Shown: positions 17,333 through 26,300 of the stretch, in pieces
Numbering within the stretch: position 1 is the first letter of the stretch
Layout of the letters: each line of letters opens with the position of its first letter
Assembly: GCF_016908775.1 (NCBI RefSeq)
Contig: NZ_JAFBEP010000008.1
Coordinates: 51,059 to 115,058 of the forward strand
Direction of reading: 5' to 3'
From: Defluviitalea raffinosedens
GTDB taxonomy: Bacteria; Bacillota; Clostridia; Lachnospirales; Defluviitaleaceae
DNA: 64,000 bases
The notes under the pieces: generated by a model
Told to the model about the DNA's origin: nothing
Seen by the model: only the letters and a program-made list of their open reading frames with translations
Database searches by the model: none
Position numbers and translations under genes: made by a program

Positions 17333-17375
17333 AAAAAGCACATTATCTTCAAATAAATAAGTATAATGTGCTTTT
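17333..17375. terminator. terminator between dctM and the GntR gene
   Basis: AAAAAGCACATTAT (17333-17346) and ATAATGTGCTTTT (17363-17375) form a strong stem; on the minus strand a T-run follows, so it ends or weakens the TRAP transcript before the regulator gene. Confidence 0.8.
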
Positions 17376-17393
17376 TGGTTATTTTATTTATAC

Positions 17394-18674
17394 TTAACTT
17401 CCATATACCAAATTTGGCAACAGTAAAATTAAGTCAGGGAAGAATGCTATGATCAAAACAACAGCTAAAATTGCAATATAAAATGGTATAGCTTCTTTTA
17501 CTGTTTCTTCCGGAGTACAGTCCATTATATCAGAAACTGTATACAGAGCAATTCCAACCGGTGGTGTCATAATCCCTGCTGTTACAACAGTCATCATAAG
17601 GACTCCGAAGTGAACCGGATCTACTCCAACACTGGTAACAATCGGCAATAAAATAGGTGTTAATAATAAAGCACATACAGTTGTTTCAACAAACATTCCC
17701 GCAATAATTAAGAATAAAATAATGATGAGAAGCATAATTTCCTTACTGGATGTAATACCAACCAATAAAGATGCTAAAGTCTGAGGAACTCTGTCAAAAA
17801 CAATACCATATCCAAAGATACCGGAAATTGCAACAATTAGCATGATCACTCCAATATCTCTTACGCTATCCTTTAATGTTTGAATAAATGTTTTAAGCGT
17901 CAATTCTTTGTGAATAAATGCACCAACAATAATTGCATAAAATGCTGCAAAAGCTCCTGCTTCTGATGGAGTCATTAATCCAAAACGAATTCCTACAATT
18001 AAAATAACAGGGAATAAAAGTGCCCAAATACAATCCGCAAAAGCTTTAGCTATTTCACCAAATGAAGCTCTATTTGTTCTTTCTGGTTTATAATTTCTTT
18101 TCTTTGCACTAACATCTACTGCTATCATTAATGCTATTGCCATTATAATACCAGGTACGATTCCTGCAACGAATAATCGTCCTATTGAAACTTCTCCGAC
18201 AGATCCATAAATGATTAATCCCATGCTGGGAGGTATGGTAGCAGTAATCAAAGAAGATAAACCATTTATCGCCGCACCCCAACCTCTTGAATATCCTCTT
18301 TTTACCATGTCAGGGCCAAGAATTCTGGATTCCATAGCTGCATCCGCATTGGCACTACCGGATACTCCACCCATCAGGGTACTCATAACAATACTTACTT
18401 GTCCGATATGTCCATGCATATGACCAACTAAAACATTTGACAGTTTAATCATTCTGGAGGTAATACCCGTATGATTCATCAAATTACCAGCAAAAATAAA
18501 TAACGGAATTGCCAAAAGAGTGAACGATTGGGTACCTGACACTACTTTTTGAACTACAATAGAATAAGGTACGTCATTAGTAAAAAAGAATGTCGCTCCT
18601 GATATCCCTATGGCAAATGCTACAGGCATACCGAGAATCAATAAAGCAAAGAATACTATAACAACTGTTAACAC
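17394..18674 (-). CDS. dctM: TRAP transporter large permease subunit DctM
   Basis: A 426-residue membrane protein with about 12 hydrophobic segments, the large subunit of a tripartite ATP-independent periplasmic-type (TRAP) transporter driven by a sodium or proton gradient. The segment MGGVSGSANADAAMESRIL and later GMFVETTVC and MMTVVTAGIMTPPVGIALY are family signatures. It overlaps the small subunit gene by seven bases. Substrate is inferred from the divergent uxuA-uxuB genes: a hexuronate or a related aldonate. Confidence 0.94.
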   Translation of the reverse strand: MLTVVIVFFALLILGMPVAFAIGISGATFFFTNDVPYSIVVQKVVSGTQSFTLLAIPLFIFAGNLMNHTGITSRMIKLSNVLVGHMHGHIGQVSIVMSTLMGGVSGSANADAAMESRILGPDMVKRGYSRGWGAAINGLSSLITATIPPSMGLIIYGSVGEVSIGRLFVAGIVPGIIMAIALMIAVDVSAKKRNYKPERTNRASFGEIAKAFADCIWALLFPVILIVGIRFGLMTPSEAGAFAAFYAIIVGAFIHKELTLKTFIQTLKDSVRDIGVIMLIVAISGIFGYGIVFDRVPQTLASLLVGITSSKEIMLLIIILFLIIAGMFVETTVCALLLTPILLPIVTSVGVDPVHFGVLMMTVVTAGIMTPPVGIALYTVSDIMDCTPEETVKEAIPFYIAILAVVLIIAFFPDLILLLPNLVYGS

Positions 18675-19168
18675 AGATCTTTACCTCCTTCTTCGGCGTA
18701 TGTTCCATCTTCTGACCTAAACATCTTAACCAAATTCATTACTGATGTAATAGTAAGCAATATACTTCCTACTGGAACACTGGCAGTTGCCCAGGAATAA
18801 CTTAAATTCATGTTAGAAAACTTTCTGTCGATACTGTTAATACACAAGGGAATTCCATAAACAATTAATGAAATTAAAAAAACTATAATAACAATTTGCC
18901 ATAAAATCTGCAGATATTTTCTTGTCTTAACCGGTAACTTTTGAAGCAACATATCAACTTTAATTAAGCTTTTTTCTCTCATCGACAGATCTACACCGAA
19001 GAAAATAGACCAGGCAAATAAAAGCTGTGCAACATCACTGGCCCAGTTTAACGGATGACCTGCAGTTCTGAATAAAGCTGAAGCAAATACCAGCGTTACA
19101 ACTGACATAAGCATTAAGCAAGCTAAAAATTCCTCTACTTTAGAAAAGTAGTAATAAGCTTTTTTCAT
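18668..19168 (-). CDS. dctQ: TRAP transporter small permease subunit DctQ
   Basis: A 166-residue membrane protein with four predicted helices, matching the small DctQ subunit that pairs with DctM. Typical features are the WASDVAQLLFAWSIFFGVDL segment near residues 43-62 and the following charged stretch. GGAGGAG precedes the ATG. A hairpin separates it from the binding-protein gene upstream. Confidence 0.92.
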   Translation of the reverse strand: MKKAYYYFSKVEEFLACLMLMSVVTLVFASALFRTAGHPLNWASDVAQLLFAWSIFFGVDLSMREKSLIKVDMLLQKLPVKTRKYLQILWQIVIIVFLISLIVYGIPLCINSIDRKFSNMNLSYSWATASVPVGSILLTITSVMNLVKMFRSEDGTYAEEGGKDLC

Positions 19169-19222
19169 GGAGCTCCTCCTTATTTAAGGTTTTCTTTTCA
19201 ATGATAAAATCTTACCTAAAAT

Positions 19223-19256
19223 TACCTCTGATAGAATCGAACTTCTATCAGAGGTA
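19223..19256 (-). repeat. intra-operon hairpin between dctP and dctQ
   Basis: TACCTCTGATAGAA and TTCTATCAGAGGTA form a 14-bp perfect stem with a 6-base loop. On the minus strand only a weak T-run (AATTTTAGG) follows. It probably stabilises the dctP mRNA end or causes partial termination, giving more binding protein than permease. Confidence 0.75.
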
Positions 19257-19277
19257 TATTTCATAATAGTTTATTAA

Positions 19278-20303
19278 TTATTTTCCAATCTCTTCATAAA
19301 TTTTTTGTCTTAATTCAACATAACCAAGATCTTCATAAGCTTTTTCTGCTGCTTCTTTGAATGCTGCAATATCAATCTCATCTGCTTCAATAATAGTCAT
19401 ACCATTCTTAGCCATTTCAGCTTCATATTCTGATGCTTTTTCCATAACTACTTTAGATGCTTCAGCTGCAGCTTTTGCACATTCTTCTTTTAAAATGGTC
19501 TGATATTCTTCTGGAAGTGTGCTAAACCATTTTTCTCCAACGATAATACCGTTCATCAATTGAATGTGACCTGTTTTGCTCATATACTTTAAAACTTCAT
19601 AAAGTCTTGCAGGATAAGAAGCAGATGTTTGCCCTTCTGCACCGTCGATTACTTTTGTTTGAACACCATTATATACATCGTTCCAGCCAAGAGATGCAGG
19701 AGTAGCACCTAAAGCCGCAATAGATTTAGACCAAACATCCGCTCCAGGAGTTCTAATCAACATATTTGTTAAATCTGCTGGAGATTTAATAGGTTTATTG
19801 GTCAAGAAATGACGTGGTCCATCATACCATCCAAAGTTTAAAACCTCAATTCCGTGTTGGGAGGATAACTCATCCACCCATCCTTTGAATGTTTCAGATT
19901 CTGTGATTTTAATCATTTCTTCATAGTTATCACCAATATAAGCTGCATTGATGATCCCAATATCAGACACATAGTTTGCCATACGACCGCCATCGGTTAA
20001 TACGGCAACATTTACGCCTTCTAAAGCTTGTTCAATAACGTCTTCGTCACTACCTAATGCTGCACTTGGATAAACTTCAATAAGTAATTTCCCATCTGTT
20101 CTTTCTTTTACAGCTTCAGCCCATGCTTTAAAGCCTTCAACAAAAGGACTTCCATCATTTAACTGTGTGGACATCTTCAAAGTGTAAACCTTATCATTAC
20201 TCTTATTAGAAGAAGATGTACCCGTTGAACCTCCTGAACTACAACCTGCCAATACTGATACTGACATCATAGCAGTCAGTAAAATTGATAATAATTTTTT
20301 CAT
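19278..20303 (-). CDS. dctP: TRAP transporter solute-binding lipoprotein DctP
   Basis: A 341-residue extracellular binding protein with a lipoprotein signal peptide (lipobox VLAGC, Cys near 20) and a serine/glycine linker, followed by a DctP domain. The conserved arginine of TRAP binding proteins is probably in the NMLIRTPGADVWSKS segment near 165-180. GGAGG with 8-base spacing selects the ATG at 20303 over an in-frame ATG five codons upstream. First gene of the minus-strand TRAP operon, divergent from uxuA. DctP proteins next to uxuAB often bind glucuronate, galacturonate or mannonate-like acids. Confidence 0.93.
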   Translation of the reverse strand: MKKLLSILLTAMMSVSVLAGCSSGGSTGTSSSNKSNDKVYTLKMSTQLNDGSPFVEGFKAWAEAVKERTDGKLLIEVYPSAALGSDEDVIEQALEGVNVAVLTDGGRMANYVSDIGIINAAYIGDNYEEMIKITESETFKGWVDELSSQHGIEVLNFGWYDGPRHFLTNKPIKSPADLTNMLIRTPGADVWSKSIAALGATPASLGWNDVYNGVQTKVIDGAEGQTSASYPARLYEVLKYMSKTGHIQLMNGIIVGEKWFSTLPEEYQTILKEECAKAAAEASKVVMEKASEYEAEMAKNGMTIIEADEIDIAAFKEAAEKAYEDLGYVELRQKIYEEIGK

Positions 20304-20321
20304 AGACTTTTCCTCCATTCC

Positions 20322-20351
20322 AAATATGCAATACTAAATATGCAATACTAA
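20322..20351. repeat. 15-bp tandem duplication in the dctP leader
   Basis: AAATATGCAATACTA occurs twice head to tail (20322-20336 and 20337-20351), between the dctP promoter and its ribosome site. It looks like a recent small duplication in the mRNA leader. Confidence 0.85.
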
Positions 20352-20383
20352 GCGTTGCTAGTTAATATGAATCTTATGTTCTA

Positions 20384-20412
20384 AGGATATCAGTTAATGC
20401 AAAAAGTGTCAA
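20384..20412 (-). promoter_or_regulatory. sigma-A promoter of the TRAP operon
   Basis: On the minus strand TTGACA (20407-20412) and TATCCT (20384-20389) are 17 bases apart. The -35 box abuts the operator palindrome at 20412-20425. Confidence 0.75.
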
Positions 20413-20425
20413 CTAATATATTAGT
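20412..20425. promoter_or_regulatory. GntR operator 1 (TRAP side)
   Basis: The perfect palindrome ACTAATATATTAGT touches the -35 box of the dctP promoter. An identical copy lies 129 bp away. Inferred binding site of the GntR regulator at 16548-17261. Confidence 0.75.
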
Positions 20426-20519
20426 ATCCTTGTATTTTTTGTTGATTTTTTATAATTTTAATATTTGATTTATGTAAGAAATGCATAAAACATTTCTTTT
20501 TATTGGTTTTAATACCATA

Positions 20520-20548
20520 TTGACATATGTTTTTTTTCGAACTAATAT
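20520..20548 (+). promoter_or_regulatory. sigma-A promoter of uxuA-uxuB
   Basis: TTGACA (20520-20525) and TAATAT (20543-20548) with 17-base spacing. The -10 box is inside the second operator palindrome, so a bound repressor would block RNA polymerase directly. Confidence 0.75.
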
Positions 20549-20554
20549 ATTAGT
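20541..20554. promoter_or_regulatory. GntR operator 2 (uxuA side)
   Basis: Second exact copy of ACTAATATATTAGT, overlapping the uxuA -10 box. Two identical sites flanking a divergent promoter region suggest coordinated repression, possibly by looping. Confidence 0.75.
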
Positions 20555-20602
20555 ACGCTAGTTTGATATGATCTTAAAATATAAACACAGGAGGAAATTT
20601 CT

Positions 20603-21682
20603 ATGAAGATGATCCTACGTTGGTTTCCAGAAGGAAACGATAGTGTCACTCTGGAGCAAATCCGGCAAATACCTGGCGTATCTGGAGTTGCCGCTTGCCT
20701 GATTGATATTCCTGTTGGGGATGTCTGGCCTTTAGAGCGATTACAAGCTATGAAAAAGGAAATAAACGATGCTGGTTTAGAAGTAGAAGTTATTGAAAGT
20801 GTTAACATCCATGAAGACATCAAAAAAGGATTGCCTACCAGAGATCAATATATTGAAAATTATATAAAAACACTCGAAAACTTGTCCAAAATAGGCATCA
20901 AATGTCTTTGCTACAACTTTATGCCCGTACTGGACTGGGCACGAAGTGAATTAGCTTTACCTTTAGAAGATGGCTCATATGCAATGGCTTATCGCCATGA
21001 AACAGTTTTAAAAATGAATCCTAATAATATGGCTGATGTCATGCAAAGCCAATCCTTAGGTTATGCTCTTCCCGGCTGGGAACCCGAACGTCTCAGCGTA
21101 ATGCAGAAAGATATTGAGTTTTATCAATCAATGTCTACAGAAACCTACTGGGAAAATATGAAATACTTTTTAGATGCCGTAATTCCTTATGCAGAAAAAT
21201 ATGATATCAAAATGGCTATCCATCCGGATGATCCACCGTGGCCACTTTATGGATTGCCAAAAGTAATCTCCAATGCTGAAAATATTAGAAAGTTTTTATC
21301 TTTAAATGATAGCCCATATAACGGCCTGACTTTATGCACTGGCTCCCTTGGTGCTGACTTAAATAATGATATCCCTGCAATCTGTCGTGAATTTTCTTCT
21401 CAAGGCAGAGTCCATTTTGCCCATATTCGTAATATTAAACATCTCTCTGAAAAAGATTTTAACGAAACAGCTCATTTAAGCGAATGTGGAGATTTAGATT
21501 TATTTGAAATAGTAAAGGCATTTCATGATACTGATTTTAATGGATATATCAGACCAGATCATGGAAGAATGATATGGGGAGAGAAAGCAAGACCCGGATA
21601 TGGTTTATATGACAGAGCATTAGGTGCTAACTATATTTTAGGTCTTTGGGAAGCCATCACTAAAATGAAAGAAGGTAAATAA
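20603..21682 (+). CDS. uxuA: mannonate dehydratase
   Basis: A 359-residue TIM-barrel enzyme that dehydrates D-mannonate to 2-keto-3-deoxygluconate in hexuronate breakdown. Family features include the start MKMILRWFPEGNDSVTLEQI, CYNFMPVLDW near residue 110, the metal-site segment KMAIHPDDPPWPLYGLPK near 205-222, and HFAHIRNIK and RPDHGRMIWGE toward the C-terminus. AGGAGG precedes the ATG. Directly followed by uxuB with a one-base gap. Expression is likely controlled by the operator that overlaps its promoter. Confidence 0.96.
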   Translation: MKMILRWFPEGNDSVTLEQIRQIPGVSGVAACLIDIPVGDVWPLERLQAMKKEINDAGLEVEVIESVNIHEDIKKGLPTRDQYIENYIKTLENLSKIGIKCLCYNFMPVLDWARSELALPLEDGSYAMAYRHETVLKMNPNNMADVMQSQSLGYALPGWEPERLSVMQKDIEFYQSMSTETYWENMKYFLDAVIPYAEKYDIKMAIHPDDPPWPLYGLPKVISNAENIRKFLSLNDSPYNGLTLCTGSLGADLNNDIPAICREFSSQGRVHFAHIRNIKHLSEKDFNETAHLSECGDLDLFEIVKAFHDTDFNGYIRPDHGRMIWGEKARPGYGLYDRALGANYILGLWEAITKMKEGK

Positions 21683-21683
21683 C

Positions 21684-23300
21684 ATGAAACTATCGATCGA
21701 AAGCATAAAAAACGAAAAAGATTCATGGAAATTAGCTGATGTAACTCTTCCTACTTTTGATCTTGAAACTGTAATTTCTAATACCAAGGCAAATCCTACA
21801 TGGGTTCATTTTGGTGCAGGCAATATTTTCAGAGGATTTATTGCCAGATTACAACATGACTTACTTTGCTCCGGCAAAGCTAACACAGGAATTGTAGCTG
21901 TAGATACTTTTGACTATGATATTATTGATAAAATTTATAAAGACTATGACAACTTGACACTATTAGTGCTGATGAAAGCCGATGGCACTTTAGAAAAAAG
22001 TATTGTTGCTTCTGTTACTGAATCCTTAAAGGGAGACAGTAAAGATGCTTCCTCTATGAATCGTCTTAAAGAAATCTTTTGCAATCCTGAATTGCAAATG
22101 GTCAGCTTCACTATTACAGAAAAGGGTTATGCGCTGACAAATATTGACGGCAATTATCTGCCTGTAGTTCACGAAGATATTGCCAATGGTCCCAAAAATG
22201 CTAAACATGCTATGAGCATCGTAGCATCTCTTTTATACGAAAGATATCAATCAACTAAAGCTCCAATCGCTTTAGTAAGTATGGATAATTGCTCACACAA
22301 CGGAGATAAACTAAAATCATCTATTATTACTATTTCTAAAGAATGGCAAAATAAAGGTTTTGTCGATCAAGATTTCATTGCTTACTTGGAAGATGATTCA
22401 AAAGTTTCTTTTCCATGGTCAATGATTGATAAAATTACCCCCCGTCCTTCAGAATTCGTTCAAAAACATTTGGAGGAATGTGGAATTGAAGATATGGCGC
22501 CTGTTTTAACATCTAAAAACACCTTTATCGCGCCTTTTGTAAATGCAGAAGTCACTCAGTATTTAGTTATAGAAGATAAATTCCCCAACGGTCGTCCTCC
22601 TTTGGAATTGGCAGGAGTTTATTTTACAGACAGAGATACTGTGAACAATACAGAACGTATGAAGGTTACTACATGTTTAAATCCTCTTCATACAGCTTTA
22701 GCAGTTTATGGCTGTCTTCTTGGATATACTTCTATCGCTTCTGAAATGAAAGATCCTCAATTAAAGAGTTTGGTTGAGAAAATCGGTTATAATGAAGGCA
22801 TGGCTGTTGTAGTGGATCCTAAGATCATCAACCCAATGGATTTTATTAATGAAGTTATTAACGAAAGACTTCCAAATCCATTTATTCCAGATGCACCTCA
22901 ACGAATTGCCACCGATACTTCTCAAAAAATTGCCATTCGTTTTGGTGAAACAATTAAGTCCTATGCAGAAAGAGAGGACTTAAACCCTGCAGACTTAACT
23001 TATATTCCTCTGGCTTTGGCTGGTTGGTGCCGTTATCTTATGGCTATTGATGATGAAGGCAATCCAATGGAACTTAGCAGTGACCCAATGCTTCCAGAAT
23101 TAACTGCCGCCCTGAAAAGCGTAGAATTCGGAAATCCTTCCAGTTACAAGGGACAATTAAAATCCATATTAAGCAATCCTGTTTTATTTGGTATAAATCT
23201 ATACGAAGTGGGACTAGGAGATAAAGTTGAAAACTTATTCTTAGAATTAATCTCTGGGAAAGGCGCTGTGCGCAAAACTTTAATGAAATACTTAGATTAA
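21684..23300 (+). CDS. uxuB: D-mannonate oxidoreductase / fructuronate reductase (mannitol dehydrogenase family)
   Basis: A 538-residue polyol/sugar-acid dehydrogenase of the long-chain mannitol dehydrogenase family, expected to reduce D-fructuronate to D-mannonate with NADH. The N-terminal nucleotide-binding region begins WVHFGAGNIFRGFIARLQHD (residues 39-58) and the catalytic Asn/His signature is in CLNPLHTALAVYG near 330-342. One base after uxuA, weak ribosome site, so translation is probably coupled. The uronate isomerase and KDG kinase/aldolase needed to complete the pathway are not in this window. Confidence 0.9.
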   Translation: MKLSIESIKNEKDSWKLADVTLPTFDLETVISNTKANPTWVHFGAGNIFRGFIARLQHDLLCSGKANTGIVAVDTFDYDIIDKIYKDYDNLTLLVLMKADGTLEKSIVASVTESLKGDSKDASSMNRLKEIFCNPELQMVSFTITEKGYALTNIDGNYLPVVHEDIANGPKNAKHAMSIVASLLYERYQSTKAPIALVSMDNCSHNGDKLKSSIITISKEWQNKGFVDQDFIAYLEDDSKVSFPWSMIDKITPRPSEFVQKHLEECGIEDMAPVLTSKNTFIAPFVNAEVTQYLVIEDKFPNGRPPLELAGVYFTDRDTVNNTERMKVTTCLNPLHTALAVYGCLLGYTSIASEMKDPQLKSLVEKIGYNEGMAVVVDPKIINPMDFINEVINERLPNPFIPDAPQRIATDTSQKIAIRFGETIKSYAEREDLNPADLTYIPLALAGWCRYLMAIDDEGNPMELSSDPMLPELTAALKSVEFGNPSSYKGQLKSILSNPVLFGINLYEVGLGDKVENLFLELISGKGAVRKTLMKYLD

Positions 23301-23320
23301 TAAAAAAAGTATCTTAAAAT

Positions 23321-23384
23321 AATACCTCCGGGGAGACAGTCTAATTTATGAAAATTAGATCATCTACCCGGAGGTATTTTTGTA
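23321..23384 (+). terminator. terminator of uxuA-uxuB
   Basis: AATACCTCCGGG (23321-23332) and CCCGGAGGTATT (23367-23378) form a strong stem followed by a T-run; an inner CTAATTT/AAATTAG hairpin fills the loop. Confidence 0.88.
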
Positions 23385-23397
23385 TCCTTTTTACGGT

Positions 23398-26300
23398 CTA
23401 ATTTATATCTCTTAAAAATTGAAAAGCATTGAGTAAGTTAAGCTCTCCATATCCCCACGAATTATCAGGATATCTTATAGAAGGTCTTCTCTTGGCCCCT
23501 CTGATCAAATAGGTTCTTACTTTCCTTGTGGTCAAGGTAGGATCATTGCCCTTTATGATTCCCCATTCCAAGATCAAGGCCGCTGCCCCTGCCGTAAGGG
23601 CTGCAGCAATACTTGTTCCCGTCATCCGTCCATATCTTCCACCGGGAAGAGGTCCTTCTATATTTACTCCTGGAGCCACTAGATCGGGTTTAATTTCATC
23701 ATCTCTGGTTGGCCCTCTGCCGGATGCGCTATAGAGGCTATTATCCACATGATTATAAGCTCCAACGGTTATAGTCCCTTCTCCCGTTCCCGGAACTGTT
23801 ACAGTAGTTTGAGGAACCGGTCTTAAGAAAACAGTTTCTGGATCTACCCATCCCTCTCTGGGAAGCCATGCATGGTATCTGCCATCCACGATGAAATCTC
23901 CATGAAGAGTTATAATCCAGTTTCCAGGAGTCGGATCTTCAAAGCGCAGCATGGTTAATTGGTCTCCCGTTCTGGGTTCTGGATAAATATAATCCACCCA
24001 AACTTTCGTTCTTTCCAAAGTAAAGTTAATTCTCTCCTGTTCTCCAAATCTGGAGGGAATCCTTTCAATATATTCTCCTGTGGGTGATCTCATAGAAACA
24101 GACATCCTGTCCGGAGCATTATTCCATATGGCAAGAGTAAAGCCGCTTTCTCCTTCTCCAACTTTAATTTCTATATCTTCCAATTGGCCGCTTGATAAAT
24201 TACCACTGGTATGATGGGCTGTGTTGCCTTCATTCCCTGCACTGGTAACCATCACAACTCCTCTTCTTCCTCCCAGTTCCCCCATATATGCTTCAGTAAA
24301 GGCAGTTCCATCATGGGCCCCTTCATTGCTGCCTATTCCTAAGACGACTGCAATGGGACTGCCCAGTTCTCTGGCCGTTTCAACGATATATTTTAACGCC
24401 ATAACTACATCATTGCTTTGATAAACCGAAGTTCCCGGATCTCCTATGAGATAATAATCTCTTAAGTACTGTTTAGCTGGTTTAAGCTTTACAACCAAAA
24501 GCTGCGCATCGGGGGCCGCGCCTATATATTCTCCATTAATCCTGTCATAGCCTGCAGCCACTCCTGCTAAAAATGTTCCATGACCTGCTTCATCCACATG
24601 GGGAACGACCGCCCTTGGATTTTCACTTCTTAGGGCATTGTTAATTTCTTCTTCAGTAAATTCCGTTCCATAGTCAAATCCTTGTGGCGGGTCGCCCTCT
24701 AGGGTTTGATCCCATATTCTTAATATCCTGGTTGTATTGTCTTCATATAAAAATGCTGGATGGGCATAGTCGATCCCTGAATCTATAATCCCAATCAATA
24801 CGCCATTTCCCCTCAATTCACCATACGGATAATTGTGAAACACCAATATATCTGACGTTTCCAAAGCTTCTCTGGCATAATGCCCAAAAAGAAGAGGCAT
24901 AGAATGCTGCACAATTTCTGTTGTTTTTTCAAAAAACGCGGTTTCCTGTCCCCTAGGAATTTGAATAATTGCATGATTTTCATTGATAATCGTTACATGA
25001 GCTGCTCCATTTTTAAGTGCAGCCGCCACGATATCCCCATTGTACTCAACAATATAGTCCAAATAGTCCTCTGACTTAATCGCCTGTGGATTCATGTCAG
25101 AAACATCTTCTTCCTGCCTTATATATTCCATATCTTGATTCGAGTTTTCCCTTTCTATATCGCCTATTTCCCCTCTGTTTAACCCTTCAAATACATTGGC
25201 TAAACATAAAGTCCCATATCCCCAGGAGGAGTTGGGGTAACTTAAAGACGGACGGTCTCTTACGGCTCCTCTTATGAGATAAGATTTTAACCTTTCTCCA
25301 TATAAAAAAGGATCATTACCTCTTACAATCCCCCATTCCATAAGCAATGCCGCTGCTCCAGTGACATGAGGAGCAGCCATACTGGTACCACTTAGTGAAT
25401 CATAGCCTCCTCCAGGAAAAGGAGCCATAATATTAACTCCCGGTGCTACGATCTCCGGCTTAATAAATCGGTTTCTCCTAGTATATCCTCTTCCTGAAAA
25501 TGGTGCAATCTGATTCGTCGTCCCATTGTAAGCCCCCACCGTAATCATTCTCTCAGCTGTTGAAGGAATGGTTTGGGTATGTTCCAAGATAGGCTCCACA
25601 AAAGCTGTTTCCCTTCCTACTTCTTCAGTGATGGGAAGCCAAAGATCATAGATTCCTTCAACAATATCCATTCCATATAAATTAAGTTGCCAAATGCCGC
25701 TGTCTATAAACTGATTCCTGGGTGTAAGGGCAATAAATATTTCTTCATCACCATTAAGAGGCGAAGGCCCTCCGAAATAAGCCAGTATTTTTGTATTTCC
25801 CAAAGTAATTCTTTGAATTCCTTCTTTTGCAGAAATTCTTCCTGTACTTTCTCCATTGGGCGCTGTCAGAGAAAACTCCAGTACATCAGCAAAAGATTTC
25901 CATAAAGTCAAAGATAAACCACCAGTACCCTGATCCACTGTAAATTGGATAGGGATCTCTTCTCCCTCCCTGATGATGCCTCCTACGTGATGACCTGTAT
26001 CTCCTTCATTTCCAGTAGCCACTATAATGCTGGTTTTCCACCGATTCGCCATTTCATCCATATAAGCTTCTACGATAGAATTTCCATCGTGGGGACCTTC
26101 ATTGGTCCCAAAACTTATATTTATCGCAACAGGCCTTTCCAGTTCTTCTGCTTTTTCTACGACATACTTTAATGCCCGCATCAGTTCCGTCGTTCTGGGA
26201 AATGATTCAATTCCTGTCCTTCCTAATTTGACAATGATGTATTCTGCTTCCGGGGCTACACCTGTATAGGTGCCTCTGCTTGCTCTTCCATTACCTCCTG

